NCBI GenBank assembly: GCA_937967325.1
Contig: CALBSQ010000035.1
Span: forward strand, 1-37,485
DNA length: 37,485 bases
Direction: 5' to 3'
Source of the DNA: an uncultured Chloroflexota bacterium
Lineage (GTDB): Bacteria; Chloroflexota; UBA4733
Shown here: piece by piece, positions 25,229 through 34,757 of the stretch
How the letters are laid out: the number at the start of each line of letters is the position of its first letter
How positions within the stretch are numbered: position 1 is the stretch's first letter
Made by a program: the position numbers and the translations under genes
The notes under the pieces: generated by a model
The model's input: the letters and a program-made list of their open reading frames with translations, nothing else
The model's database searches: none
Told to the model about the DNA's origin: nothing

Positions 25229-27217
25229 CTAACTGAGCGGCAGCGTGATTTGTCCCAGTGAGAACTCCCCGTCTTCGAGACCCTGTGGCCCTATCTGGGC
25301 AACGCGCCGGACATCGGGCCGCGTGTACATTCCGGTGCGCAGCTCGTAGCGTCCTGGTGGCAGCGCCGCCGGCAGTGGCAGGTCGAACCAGGCGTAGAGG
25401 GTTTGCCCGGCCGCCCAGCGCGCCGAGGGGTAGGGGACGCCGTCGTGCTGGGCCACCGTGCGGCCGTTGTGAACCAGATGGACGTAGGGTGCATAGTCAG
25501 CGGTAACAGCGTCCGGCGGGAGCGTGTCGACGTGCCAGCCCAGGGTCACGCGCAGTGTCTGGGGCGACGGCTGCGTGGCCGTCCAGGCGCGATAGGTAAT
25601 GCCGTTGGCCAGGTGGACGGCGAGTGGGCGCATCGACCCAAGGGGGCCTTGGAGATCAAGCTGGCTCACCGGCACGACGGCTTCCTCCGGCTGGTGGGCA
25701 GCTATTGGGATCAACTCTGGAGGGCTCTCCGATGGGAGCAGATCCGCGATGATGCTGCCGGTGGCCGGCCCCACCACCACCTGCCGCGGGGCGTCGACGA
25801 GCAGTGTCCACTGGATGGCGGTGACATTGACGCCATATCGCTGCTCGAGCAAGTACACCAACGCGGCGCCGCTGTCGCTGTCGGTCCCGATCATGGTGAC
25901 CGGCAGGCCCGCCGGGAGTATCCGCTCCACCGCCTGCTGCACCGCGACTGGGTAGCGCGCATACTGCCAACCACCCGCCGCCGGCGTGCGCAGGTAGGCG
26001 AACAGGGCGAGCAATGGGAACACCGCCAGCACGGCGTAGCTCGTGACCATCGCGGTTACTAGCGGCGCACCGCGCGGCCACTGCAGGCAGAGGGCGTCGA
26101 CGCCGGCGGCGATGACGATGAACGTGACTGGCAGCAACGCCATGAAGTAGTGGGAGAACAGCGGCGTCCCATGCCGGAGCGTGAGCGCCACGGGTACGAG
26201 CAACCAGAGGAGGAGGATGGTGTAGGTCGGCGACGCCGCGGAACAGCGAGTGATGGGACTGTGGCCGTCGCCTGCGGACGGTTCGGGGGCCGCTACCTTG
26301 CAGCGCACAGCGTGAACCGTGGCAATGCCGGCGCAGGCGATACCGACAACCAGGACGGTGCTGCCGACCCATGCCAGCGCCGGAGCGGTCCAGAGTGGGT
26401 GCAAGAACGACTGATAGGGCACGTCCTCCAGTTGCGAAGCGCCGAAACCGCTCGCATTCTGCGCCACGTACGCTACCGCGTCCAGATTCACACGGGCGCT
26501 GCCGCTCCCCGCCTGCAGAAATCGCCGCAGGTCTTGCCAGCCCCGACCCTGGTCCCGCGCGAGGTAGGGGACCAGGGGAAGTAGTCCGAGGCAGAGCGCT
26601 CCCAGCATCGGCCACGCTCGCAGCGACGAACGCCCGAGCCATAACGCCAGGAGCCCAACCGGCGCCAGGAGCGCCGTGGACGGATGGATCTGGAGCAGCC
26701 ACAGCCAGCAGAGTAGAAACAGCGGTCCGCCCCACCGGCGATGCTCGACCGCGTGGGCCAGCAATCCCCACAGCGCCAGCACCGCGAGCAGGGGAATGAC
26801 GTACGGATCCCAGATCTTCCGCGAGTCGACCACGGCCACCGGCGAGAGGGCGTATAGGACCGCGGTGAGGTAGCCGGCGCGGGGTCCAACGTAGCGGCGA
26901 ACGAGCAGCGTGGCGAGGATGAGCGCCAGCACGTTGAGGGCGGCGACGTAGGCGGTGGCGAGAACAGGACTGGGACTGATCAAGAAAGGAGGAACCATGA
27001 GGTAATCGAAGAGCGGGGGGAACGGCGCCCCCACGGAGGAGACGGTGCCCGCGCTCAGCAGGACGTGGTCCCTGAGCATGTGCGCAACCTGCTGGGCGGC
27101 AGTGGCTTCGTCAAACTTGAACAGCACCAGGTCGGGCTGGATGAAGCGCAACAAGGCGCCCACGACGACGGTCAACGCCGTGGCAACGGCGAAGGGTCGA
27201 GCGGATGCCGTCCGCAT
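25229..27217 (-). CDS. GT39/ArnT-like multi-pass membrane glycosyltransferase
   Basis: The protein has about 662 residues. An N-terminal signal-anchor-like helix (ATALTVVVGALLRF) is followed by a loop FKFDEATAAQQVAHML, placed like the first extracytoplasmic Asp/Glu loop of ArnT/PMT-type GT-C transferases. Some ten or more hydrophobic helices follow (for example LATAYVAALNVLALILATLL, LFLLCWLWLLQIHPSTALL, LVTAMVTSYAVLAVFPLLAL). The C-terminal ~170 residues are a soluble beta-rich domain (VTLGWHVDTLP, then GRYELRTGMYTR). GT-C enzymes transfer sugars from polyprenyl phosphates outside the membrane. The start is uncertain: the chosen ATG lacks a good ribosome site, and the 47 codons upstream look like low-complexity Arg/Gly sequence. 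No other glycan genes are nearby. Confidence 0.72.
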   Translation of the reverse strand: MRTASARPFAVATALTVVVGALLRFIQPDLVLFKFDEATAAQQVAHMLRDHVLLSAGTVSSVGAPFPPLFDYLMVPPFLISPSPVLATAYVAALNVLALILATLLVRRYVGPRAGYLTAVLYALSPVAVVDSRKIWDPYVIPLLAVLALWGLLAHAVEHRRWGGPLFLLCWLWLLQIHPSTALLAPVGLLALWLGRSSLRAWPMLGALCLGLLPLVPYLARDQGRGWQDLRRFLQAGSGSARVNLDAVAYVAQNASGFGASQLEDVPYQSFLHPLWTAPALAWVGSTVLVVGIACAGIATVHAVRCKVAAPEPSAGDGHSPITRCSAASPTYTILLLWLLVPVALTLRHGTPLFSHYFMALLPVTFIVIAAGVDALCLQWPRGAPLVTAMVTSYAVLAVFPLLALFAYLRTPAAGGWQYARYPVAVQQAVERILPAGLPVTMIGTDSDSGAALVYLLEQRYGVNVTAIQWTLLVDAPRQVVVGPATGSIIADLLPSESPPELIPIAAHQPEEAVVPVSQLDLQGPLGSMRPLAVHLANGITYRAWTATQPSPQTLRVTLGWHVDTLPPDAVTADYAPYVHLVHNGRTVAQHDGVPYPSARWAAGQTLYAWFDLPLPAALPPGRYELRTGMYTRPDVRRVAQIGPQGLEDGEFSLGQITLPLS

Positions 27218-27616
27218 CAGGAGAATGCCGGCACGCCGGTTTCGGTCGCGACGCCGGACTCGGTGGGAACCGAGCAAGCGCCGGAGACACCCAACGCCAG
27301 CGGCGGCGCCGGCGCGTCCGCGCCCGCGGGCGTTGAGGATGGGGCCGGGAGCATGCACACCTCAATGTAGCTGCGCCATTGTAGTCGTCCGGGCGGCCCT
27401 CCGACAATCCAGGTGGCTGGCCTGCGATCTCCGCGGCATCTATCATGGACACATGTTCGCGCCACAGCTCGGGGCGACGCGTTGGCCCGGCTTGTCTCTA
27501 CCCCAATCCCGCGCTCACGCCGGGCGACATCCTGCTCGCTTTGCCGCTCAACGCTACGATGTTCGGATGCGCTGGCGTCGGTGGCGCATGCCGATGGCAG
27601 GCGGTAGGAGGAGGTC
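27218..27616. other. Divergent intergenic region of about 400 bp, no convincing gene
   Basis: It lies between the GT39-like and aldo/keto reductase genes. A perfect AGGAGG just before 27617 is the ribosome site of the latter. One + frame around 27490-27560 reads CLYPNPALTPGD, which resembles a short conserved peptide seen in exported proteins, but it has no start codon or continuation that I can defend. I see no RNA gene. Confidence 0.4.
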
Positions 27617-28606
27617 ATGGATAGGCGGGTGTTGGGCCGGACAGGTTTGCAGGTGAGCGCCCTCGGCATGGGCGGATTGTTCGTCTCGCGGGCTGGTGGA
27701 AACGATCGCGAAGAGGCGCGACGGGCGGTGCAGCGCGCCTTCGAGCTGGGCGTCAACTACGTCGACACCGCTCCCAGCTATCACGACAGCGAGGAGGTGC
27801 TCGGCTATGCGCTGGCAGGAGCGCAGGTCCCCTACTTCCTATCCACCAAGCTCGGCGGGCGGCCACAGCCGTTCAATCCTAAGGACAAGACGGGGTTGCG
27901 GCGCTCGGTCGAGGAGAGCCTGCGGCTCCTGCGGCGCGACTACATCGACGTCCTCTTCATCCACGAGCCGGATCGACCGCGGCAGTATGACTGGTGGACC
28001 GATCATGAGTTCCACGGTCCGGTCAACGACCTGCTGGATGAGCTCAAAGCTGAAGGGGTAATCCGCTTCAGCGGTGTCGGCGGCACCACCGCCTACGAGC
28101 TGGCGCCCATCCTCGCCACCGGGCGCTACGACGTCGTTCTAACCGCCTTCAACTACAGCCCGCTCTGGCGCGAGGCCGCCATCGCCGTGCTGCCGGAAGC
28201 CAAACGACAAGGGATAGGAGTCATCATCGGCTCGCCACTCCAGCAAGGAGCGCTGGCCCGCCGCTACGATGAGGAGATTCGCTCGGGCGCGCGCTGGCTC
28301 AGTCCGCCCCGGCGCGAGCAGTACCGCCGTCTCTACGCGTTGGTCGACGAGGTCGACATTCCCCTGCCGGAGTTGGGCTACCGCTTCGTGCTCTCCAACC
28401 CGGACGTCAGCATGACGCTGATGGGGGCGCGGTCCCAGGCGGAAGTAGAGGCGAACGTGCAGGCGGTGGAGAAGGGGCCGCTACCTGCGGACCTACTTGC
28501 CCGCATCCAGGGGATCGCGGACCTGGCGCCGTTCCGACCGTTCGAGGAGCCGTTCGTCTTGCCGTTTGAACGGCCGTACCAGGGTCCCGGAATCGCCGGG
28601 CGGTAA
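27617..28606 (+). CDS. Aldo/keto reductase
   Basis: This is an NADP(H)-dependent oxidoreductase with a TIM-barrel fold, 329 residues. The catalytic tetrad is visible: Asp50 and Tyr55 in VDTAPSYHDSEE, Lys78 in STKLGG, and His116 in FIHEPD. A C-terminal coenzyme-binding motif is present (SMTLMGARSQAEV). The overall pattern resembles D-threo-aldose/L-fucose dehydrogenase and L-galactose dehydrogenase-type members, so a sugar or sugar-lactone substrate is likely. AGGAGG lies just upstream of the ATG. No operon partner follows; the next gene is about 500 bp away. Confidence 0.9.
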   Translation: MDRRVLGRTGLQVSALGMGGLFVSRAGGNDREEARRAVQRAFELGVNYVDTAPSYHDSEEVLGYALAGAQVPYFLSTKLGGRPQPFNPKDKTGLRRSVEESLRLLRRDYIDVLFIHEPDRPRQYDWWTDHEFHGPVNDLLDELKAEGVIRFSGVGGTTAYELAPILATGRYDVVLTAFNYSPLWREAAIAVLPEAKRQGIGVIIGSPLQQGALARRYDEEIRSGARWLSPPRREQYRRLYALVDEVDIPLPELGYRFVLSNPDVSMTLMGARSQAEVEANVQAVEKGPLPADLLARIQGIADLAPFRPFEEPFVLPFERPYQGPGIAGR

Positions 28607-28818
28607 GCTAGACGTCTGCGATCTCGTGCCGCCTCGCAAGGTTGCGCACGACAAACATATTCATATTCGACGTCAGCCACTGACGCAGAGGCAATCTCTG
28701 CCGGCTCGCTCACACGACGGGCGTGCTGCTCAGGTTGAATGATATGGCGCCATGTGACTTGCAGCGCTCCGGGTCTCCACTGCCTCGGCGCTAGCTTGCT
28801 GGCAACCTCTGTTTCGCA

Positions 28819-28866
28819 CTTGTTGAACAAGACACGGTTGCAGCGCCGGCCGGCGTGAAGTAGATT
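28819..28866 (+). promoter_or_regulatory. Two palindromes and a weak promoter-like pair in a 490-bp gap
   Basis: The stretch 28607-29098 holds no well supported gene. It contains CTTGTT-G-AACAAG at 28819-28831 and the perfect 12-bp palindrome CGCCGGCCGGCG at 28844-28855. TTGCAG (28838-28843) and TAGATT (28861-28866) are 17 bp apart, so the second palindrome would lie in the spacer of a weak sigma-70 promoter reading toward the small frame at 28916 and the hydrolase at 29099. The matches to consensus are poor (3/6 and 4/6). Confidence 0.3.
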
Positions 28867-28915
28867 AGGGGTGACCGAACCGGGGCTTGAGACTTGGAAT
28901 CGCTGGAGGTGGCGG

Positions 28916-29047
28916 ATGGCAGCTCCGGTCACAGTCAGCAAGTTCGAGGTCACGGCGACAGCCCTATCCTCGACACTCCACGCGCCAAAGTCGTACGACC
29001 TGGCGCTCGCCAGGATGCCGGCTTTGTGGTTGGTCGCAGGGGCGTGA
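28916..29047 (+). CDS. Possible 43-residue small protein
   Basis: This is a short frame (MAAPVTVSKFEVTATALSST to the end LWLVAGA) preceded by GGAGGT 5 nt upstream of the ATG, which is better than many ribosome sites here. The peptide has no Cys, one hydrophobic end and no recognisable family. It lies 52 nt before the hydrolase gene and could act as a leader, or could be chance. The evidence is only the ribosome site and the promoter-like pair upstream. Confidence 0.25.
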   Translation: MAAPVTVSKFEVTATALSSTLHAPKSYDLALARMPALWLVAGA

Positions 29048-29098
29048 CAGGAGGCTTCACCGCGATGTTCGTGCTCATGTCCTCGCGTATCGTCTGAC

Positions 29099-29797
29099 AT
29101 GGTGACGTTCGCCCTGCTGCACGGCGCCTACCACGCGGGCTGGCACTTCACCCTGCTGACCAGAGAGCTCGAGTCGCGAGGCCACTGCACCTCGATGCCG
29201 GACCTTCCCTGCGAGGACGCCGCGGCCGGATCCGAGCGCTATGTCGAGGTGGTCGCCCAGGCGCTGGAGCCGATCGAGGATGACATTGTGGTCGTCGGCC
29301 ATTCCCTGGCCGGGCTCTTCCTCCCGCTGCTCCCCGCGCGAAACCCTCGGATCCGGCGGCTGATCTACCTGGCGGCCTTGCTGCCGGAGCCGGGAGCCAG
29401 CTTCGACGAGCAGGCCCAGCGCGATCCCGCGGTGTTCTCGCACTACCGGGCCCGCGCGGAGGCGGTCGGCCACCCGGACGGGTCGGCGTCCTGCTCGGAG
29501 GCGAGGGCGCTGGAGGTCTTCTATCACGATTGCCCGCTTGAACTGGGCATAAAGGCGGCCGCTCACCTGCGCCGCCAGCACTGGCGTCACACGCAGGAGA
29601 CCACGCCCGTCACGCGCTGGCCCGACGTGCGCGCGGACTACGTGCTCTGCCGGGCTGATCGCGCCGTCAACCCTGACTGGTCGCGGCGGGTGGCGCGGCA
29701 GCGGCTCGGGATCGAGCCGCTGGAGATGGACGGCGGGCACTCGCCCTTCCTGGCGCGCCCGACCGAGCTGGCGGAGCTGCTGGTTTCGGGCCGTTAG
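29099..29797 (+). CDS. Alpha/beta hydrolase (esterase-like)
   Basis: The 232-residue cytoplasmic protein has the classical order of catalytic residues: the nucleophile elbow GHSLAG (Ser69), an Asp in CRADRAVNPDW (Asp187) and the His of DGGHSPFLARP (His214). An HGAYHAGWHF segment near the N-terminus forms the oxyanion region, as in plant methylesterase/hydroxynitrile lyase-like and bacterial RsbQ-like members. The substrate is unknown. The gene ends convergently, overlapping the 3' end of the TPR-regulator remnant by 4 nt. Confidence 0.88.
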   Translation: MVTFALLHGAYHAGWHFTLLTRELESRGHCTSMPDLPCEDAAAGSERYVEVVAQALEPIEDDIVVVGHSLAGLFLPLLPARNPRIRRLIYLAALLPEPGASFDEQAQRDPAVFSHYRARAEAVGHPDGSASCSEARALEVFYHDCPLELGIKAAAHLRRQHWRHTQETTPVTRWPDVRADYVLCRADRAVNPDWSRRVARQRLGIEPLEMDGGHSPFLARPTELAELLVSGR

Positions 29798-30172
29798 CCT
29801 CGCGCCGAGTGCCCGCGAACGCGCTCGAGCCCGGCGAGGCAGCGCAGCGTCATGGCTCTGCTGAAGCCATCCCCCGCGGCCTGTTCCAGCGCCAGGGCCC
29901 GCTGGAAGAGCGAGCGCGCCTGGTCGTAGTCGCCACGCGCTTGTGCGACGAGACCCGGGGGCTGGAGCGTGCGGTAGGTGAACAAGGGGTTGCGATGTAT
30001 GGACGATAGCCGCAAGCTTTCATGGAGCCAGGTCTCGGCATGCTCGTCATCACCCAGGGCCTGCGCGGCCGGCCCGGCTCCATTCAAGGCCTCTGCAGTG
30101 TCCAATGCGTCCCCTTGGGGGGCGTCGCAACACCAGGCACTCTTCGAACAACGCTAGCGCCACCGGATTGTC
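29794..30172 (-). pseudogene. 3' fragment of a TPR-rich (MalT/SARP-like) regulator
   Basis: The last ~100 residues of a tetratricopeptide protein remain: ALGDDEHAETWLHESL, ARGDYDQARSLFQRALAL and AMTLRCLAGLERV. Another TPR-like piece, NPVALALFEECLVL, lies just upstream in a second frame (about 30110-30172), so a frameshift is present. The upstream part of the gene (ATPase and/or DNA-binding domain) is absent; a transposase fragment begins exactly where similarity stops. Regulators of this build are common in Chloroflexota and Actinobacteria. Confidence 0.6.
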
Positions 30173-30349
30173 GAGAGGGTCTTTGCGAAGTTGCAGCACG
30201 CCTTCCGGCTGCGGGCCGATCGACCCCACCATTTGACCGGCTTCCTGGCGCGGCTGGCCGCCACGGTCACGCTGCACAACTTCTGCCTCTGGCTCAACCG
30301 GCAGCTCGGGCGCGCGGCCCTCGCCTTCGCCGACCTCATCGCCTGGTAA
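30158..30349 (+). pseudogene. C-terminal fragment of an IS transposase (IS982-like or related DDE type)
   Basis: After an in-frame TAG, the frame reads RHRIVERVFAKLQHAFRLRA, then HLTGFLARLAATVTLHNFC and LWLNRQLGR before TAA. The R-x-x-[IV]-E-x-V-F-x-x-L motif with its Glu is the last catalytic segment of DDE transposases, and L-x-x-x-x-L-x-x-x-x-L-x-R-x-L-G is the usual tail. Only ~63 residues are left. The matching inverted repeats could not be found. Confidence 0.6.
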
Positions 30350-30376
30350 GACGTGTCCCATATCCCACACCAAGCG

Positions 30377-30775
30377 TTACGGTCGGGACAGCGACTTTTC
30401 CACATGGTCCAGGATCGCCAGGTAATCCTCGGGGGCGTCTGCTACCTGGTAGCGGTCCTCACTGATGAAGCCATTGGCCGTCTTGACCAGGTGGGAACAC
30501 TCCCAGGGCCGGCTTGGTCGGCCCGGAGCCACCCGCACGACCAATGTGTGCAATACCCCCTGTGGGAGCTCGGTCTCGAACAAGGCGTAGTCGGTTTCGA
30601 GCTGGTGGACGCGCCAGTGATGGCGCAGCCTGCCTTGCCGCAGCGCTTCCTGCGCCCGTTGCGCCGCCCTGCCCCAATCCACCGCCGGCCGCTCCACAGG
30701 CGTGCTGCCGTCGCACGTCGGAGTAGCGTCGCAAGTGGCGGGCCAGGAGGAAGGGGAAAGGGCGAATCTGACCAA
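30377..30775 (-). CDS. Hypothetical protein
   Basis: The 132-residue product has no family that I recognise. Its C-terminal ~95 residues look like a folded domain: a helix rich in Ala, Arg and Gln (WGRAAQRAQEALRQGRL), beta-type stretches (HHWRVHQLETDYALFETEL, VLHTLVVRVAPG) and an acidic end (VADAPEDYLAILDHVEKSL). The N-terminal ~30 residues are low complexity and the start is doubtful. It lies between a transposase fragment and a metabolic gene in a decayed stretch, so it may itself be a fragment. Confidence 0.4.
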   Translation of the reverse strand: MVRFALSPSSWPATCDATPTCDGSTPVERPAVDWGRAAQRAQEALRQGRLRHHWRVHQLETDYALFETELPQGVLHTLVVRVAPGRPSRPWECSHLVKTANGFISEDRYQVADAPEDYLAILDHVEKSLSRP

Positions 30776-30844
30776 ACCGTCACCGGGGAACGCGAGCTTT
30801 CATGCGCTTGTCAGCGGCGAGGGCGCGGTGATGAGGAAGGGCCG

Positions 30845-31918
30845 CTACTTCGCAAGATGTCGCCGGTAAATTTCCTCGAACAGGCGCACGTCGGTGAGCG
30901 TGTCCTCGCCGCTGGAACGGAACGGCTCGCCGGTACGGAGCGCTCGCACGAAGAAGGCGGCTTCCTCGCGATAGTGCCAGGCCGTCGCCGGCTGAGGGAT
31001 TGGATACCGGTAGGTGTGATGGTCGCCGCCCTCGTAGATCTCCACCCGTGACTGCGCCGGCTTGGTGAACAGGGGCGGCGACCAGACGTGGACCCAGCCG
31101 CGCTGAAAGTAGACCTGGGTGTGCTCCTCCCAGGCGTGGTAGGCCAGACTACCGGATTCCAGAACAGCACGCGTGCCGGCGAGGTCGAGAGAGACGACGC
31201 CGGTCATGCCGTCGTCGTTGAGATCGACCGCGCGCACCCTGACCTTGTCGCCCGCGTCGAGCAGGTAGCGCAGCAGGTTGACGTTGTGCGTGTACTGCTG
31301 CAGGTAGCCGAGGTAGCCGGGCGCCTTCTCCAGCGGGAGCCACGCTGGTAACTGCTCCGCGTAGGAGGCCGGTTCCGGCTTTTCGTCGGTGCTGATCTGT
31401 GCGCTTCGGTCCAATCCCGCGGTCCAGTCGCCGGCAAAGCCGTGGGCGCGGGCGTAGAGCGGGGCGCCCATTGCTCCGCTCTTCTTCCACTCGGCAATCA
31501 TCTGGTGCGCCACCTGATTGCCGGGGTCGTAACGCTTCATGTAGGCGACCATCAGGCGTGTCTTGCCTTCGCGGGCCGCGGCGAGCATCCGCTCGGCCTG
31601 GGCCACGGACACGGCCATGGGCTTCTCCATGAAGACGTGCTTGCCGGCGCGGAGCAGGTCGGCGGCGATCTCCCCTTGCTGGGCGAAGCCGGCCGACACG
31701 CCGACTGCCTCAATCGACGGATCGTTGATGAGGTCCAGGTGGCTGCGATAGATCGTTGGGATGCCGCGTCGTGCCGCCACCAGCGCCGCCAGCCGCGGCC
31801 GTACCTCCGCCAGCGCTGTCAGGCGGCAGCCGGCGAGCGAAGCAAAGTTGGGCAGGTGGACGTGCTGCGCCATAAAGCCGCACCCGACGTACCCCATGCG
31901 TACCGGTTCAGCGTTCAT
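30845..31918 (-). CDS. Gfo/Idh/MocA-family oxidoreductase
   Basis: This is an NAD(P)-dependent sugar or inositol dehydrogenase-like enzyme, 357 residues. It has the Rossmann motif GYVGCGFMAQHVH (9-21), the EKP motif (KHVFMEKPMAVS) that binds cofactor and substrate, and YMKRYDPG and YTHNVNLLRYLL in the C-terminal alpha/beta domain. The latter supplies the His and Asn of the catalytic site. GGAGG lies 5 nt before the ATG. No sugar operon accompanies it, and the substrate cannot be told. Confidence 0.9.
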   Translation of the reverse strand: MNAEPVRMGYVGCGFMAQHVHLPNFASLAGCRLTALAEVRPRLAALVAARRGIPTIYRSHLDLINDPSIEAVGVSAGFAQQGEIAADLLRAGKHVFMEKPMAVSVAQAERMLAAAREGKTRLMVAYMKRYDPGNQVAHQMIAEWKKSGAMGAPLYARAHGFAGDWTAGLDRSAQISTDEKPEPASYAEQLPAWLPLEKAPGYLGYLQQYTHNVNLLRYLLDAGDKVRVRAVDLNDDGMTGVVSLDLAGTRAVLESGSLAYHAWEEHTQVYFQRGWVHVWSPPLFTKPAQSRVEIYEGGDHHTYRYPIPQPATAWHYREEAAFFVRALRTGEPFRSSGEDTLTDVRLFEEIYRRHLAK

Positions 31919-32177
31919 ATGCCTCCTTCACCGTGACGGCCCATCAGACAGGACACACGGTCCACGATTCGACGGCTGCAGTCTATCGTCTCGCCGCTCC
32001 CCCGGCACGCGAAGTTACCCAACAGCCGGCAAACAGGCGCGGACTGAGGAGCTTCGGCGCTATCATGCTCGGATTAGCGCTCGCCGTCGAGGACTGGGTG
32101 GCAGGCATGAACAGTGGGCACGCCCAAGCTCGCCGTCCATCGGCCACGCCGGACCGTGACCTGATGCCCGACCTCCT
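31919..32177. other. Intergenic stretch before a truncated regulator
   Basis: This region between the Gfo/Idh gene and the truncated LuxR-type gene must hold the leftward promoter of the oxidoreductase. No frame shows the missing N-terminal ATPase part of the regulator, so that part was lost rather than frameshifted. I see nothing else. Confidence 0.4.
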
Positions 32178-34633
32178 GCGCAGACACTGCGCGCCGACAT
32201 CGGCGTGTCGGTGCTGGCGTGTCTTCGCTCGCTCCAGCCGCCACCGTCCGACGCCCTCCTCACGCTCTTGCTCAACGAACTTGCCGGCCTGCCTGACGAC
32301 ATCGTGCTCGTGCTTGACGACTACCACGTCATCGACACGGCGACGATCCATAGCGCCATGGCTTTTCTGCTCGATCACTTGCCGCCACAGGTGCATCTTG
32401 TCGTCGCTACGCGTGTGGATCTGCCGGTGCCCCTCGCCCGCTTGCGCGCCCGCGGCCACTTGACCGAGCTGCGCGCGCACGATTTGCGCTGTACCGTCGA
32501 TGAAGCGGCCGCCTTCCTCCGCCGTACGATGGGGTTGCAGCTTTCGGCGGACGAGGTGGCGCGGCTCGAAGAGAGCACTGAGGGCTGGGTCGCCGGGCTG
32601 CAACTGGCCGCGCTCTCGCTGCAGGGGCGCGACCCCGCCCAGCTGTCCGGCCTGACCGCGACGTCGAGCGGCGCCAACCGTTACATCCTCGACTACCTTG
32701 CCGACGAGGTCTACGATCGGCAGCCTGTCGACGTGCGTCGCTTCCTGCTTCGCACTTCCATCCTGGAGCGCATGTGCGGCGCTTTGTGCGACGCGGTCGC
32801 CGCGACGCCGCCCGCCGCCTCGCGCGGCGGTCAGGCCATGTTGGAGCGACTGGACCGAGCCAACCTGTTCGTCGTGCCGCTGGACGACACCGGTACCTGG
32901 TATCGCTATCACCATCTCTTCGCCGGCTTCCTGCGCGCGAGGCTGCGCCGAGAGGAGCCTGACCTGGTACCGGAGCTGCACCGCCGTTCCTGCTCCTGGT
33001 ATGAGCAGCAAGGGTTGCCGGCGGAGGCGGCAGACCATGCGCTCGCGGCGCACGACGACGAGGCGGCCGCTCGGTTGGTCGAGCAGGCCCTCCCGACGAT
33101 ATTGTGGCAGCGCGGGGAGCTGGCGACCTTACTGCGCTGGCTGGAGCAATTGCCGCGCTCGGCGGCCTCCGCCCGACCGCGCCTCTGTCTCGACCTGGCC
33201 TGGGTGTTGCTCTGGAGCGCGCGGCTGGACGCCGTCGAGCCGCGGCTGCAGGATGCCGAGCGCGCCTTGGAAACTGCCCCAACACCGCCAGCGCTCCATC
33301 CATCCGCCTCCAGCCGGGCGCTGCGCGGCGAGATCGCGGCGATCCGCGCCGAGCTCGCCCGCCTCCGTGGTGACCTTGCCGCCGCCATCGACCTGGGGCG
33401 CCAGGCATTGGATGATCTCCCCATGGATGATCGGCGGGTGCGGGGCGTAACTACCGGGTTGCTGGCCGGGGCGTATCTCTGGAGCGGCAACGCGGCCGCT
33501 GCCACCCAGGCCTATGGCGATGCCGTGGCGTTGAGCCGGACGCCCGGCACGATCACCCTGGCGCTGATCGCCAGCGGCCGGCTCGTCATGACCCTGGCCC
33601 TACAAGGGCGGCTCAGACAGGCGTCCACGACCTATCAGCAAACATTGGACCTGGCCGCCAACGAGGGCATGACGTTCACGCCGGCGATCGGCGTGGCGCA
33701 GGTCGGCATGGGCGAAGTGTTGCGGGAGTGGAACGACCTTGACGCGGCGGAAGGACTCCTGCGCGAAGGGATCGCGCACTGTGCCGACTCTGGCGGGCAG
33801 GCGGAGATGGCGTTGGACGGCTGCATTACGCTGACGCTTGTGCTCCAGGCACGCGGCGACACCGCTGGCGCCCTCGCCGCGCTGCAACGGGCCGAGGCCC
33901 TCGGTCGCGACGGTCACGTCGTCCAGTACGCCGAGCGTGTCGCCCTCGCCCGCGCACGGCTGTGTCTTGCGGCCACGCCGGAGGACCCGTCCGCGGCGAT
34001 GCGCTGGGCCAGCACACGAGAAGAGGCGTGGCGCACGGACGAGAACCTAGGGTATGTGGGCCTGCTCGAGCGCCTCATTCAGGCGCGCCTGCACCTCCTG
34101 CAAGGCCGGCGTGACGAGGCGTTCGCCCTGCTGAAGCGTCTGCTCGTTATCGCCGAGGCAGGCGGCCTGGCCGGCTGTGTGATCGAAATCCTGGTGCTCC
34201 AGGCGCGCATCTTCCTGGAGCAGGCTCGGGTTGCCCAGGCCATGATCGTGCTGACCCGCGCCCTATCGCTGGCGGAGCCGGAGGGGTACGTCCGCCTCTT
34301 CGTGGACGAAGGCGCGCCGATGGTCGCGCTACTGCGGCAGGCGCGAGCGCGCGACGTTGCGCCTGCCTACGTTGCCACACTGCTCGCTGCCTGCGGTGCG
34401 ACTTCAAGACAGCCGCGCCGTCGACTCCCGTGCTCGTCGAGCCGCTCAGCGCGCGCGAGCTCGAGTTGCTGCGACTGCTCGCGGCAGGACTCTCCACGCC
34501 CGAGCTCGCCGCGCAGCTCGTGATTACCGCCGGCACGGTTCGCAACCACCTGAAAAGCATCTACGGGAAGCTCGACGTCCACAGCCGTCTCCAGGCCGTC
34601 GAGCGCGCCAGAGCGTTGCGCCTGTTGTTGTAG
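32178..34633 (+). pseudogene. MalT/LuxR-type TPR regulator, truncated at the N-terminus and frameshifted before its HTH
   Basis: Similarity starts abruptly with TLRADIGVSVLACLRSLQPP at 32178 and continues through the Walker B-like VLVLDDYHVID, VVATRVDLPVPLARLRARG and EGWVAGLQLAALSLQG, as in MalT-type ATPase regulators, then a long TPR-like helical region. About 130 N-terminal residues, including the P-loop, are missing. Near 34393-34400 the frame moves: the LuxR helix-turn-helix (LSARELELLRLLAAGLST, then TVRNHLKSIYGKLDVHSR) lies in another frame (34430-34633). In frame, the protein ends without DNA-binding domain at 34523. A non-ATG start such as GTG 32205 could still give a protein, but it could neither bind ATP nor DNA. 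The 3' frameshift alone might be a sequencing error. Confidence 0.8.
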
Positions 34634-34757
34634 CAGGGTTCAACCTGCTAAGACGATACTATAGCGGTTGCTAGGAGCGGAAACAAATACAGGCGGCTGG
34701 GTCTTTTGGTGTTCGACATCCGTGCCTGACCGCCTTGTTCGCGGCGCGAGGGCGATG

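Noticed and set aside
27490..27560. CLYPNPALTPGD peptide motif in the gap before the aldo/keto reductase
   Set aside because: It resembles a conserved motif of exported proteins, but no start codon or longer homologous frame supports a gene or clear remnant.
28378..29100. 240-codon - strand frame over the end of the aldo/keto reductase and the following gap
   Set aside because: It overlaps well supported coding sequence, has no recognisable domain and low-complexity composition.
34668..34757. 30-codon N-terminal extension of the MalK-like ATPase
   Set aside because: Family members begin close to the residues encoded from the ATG at 34755/34758; the extension has no similarity.
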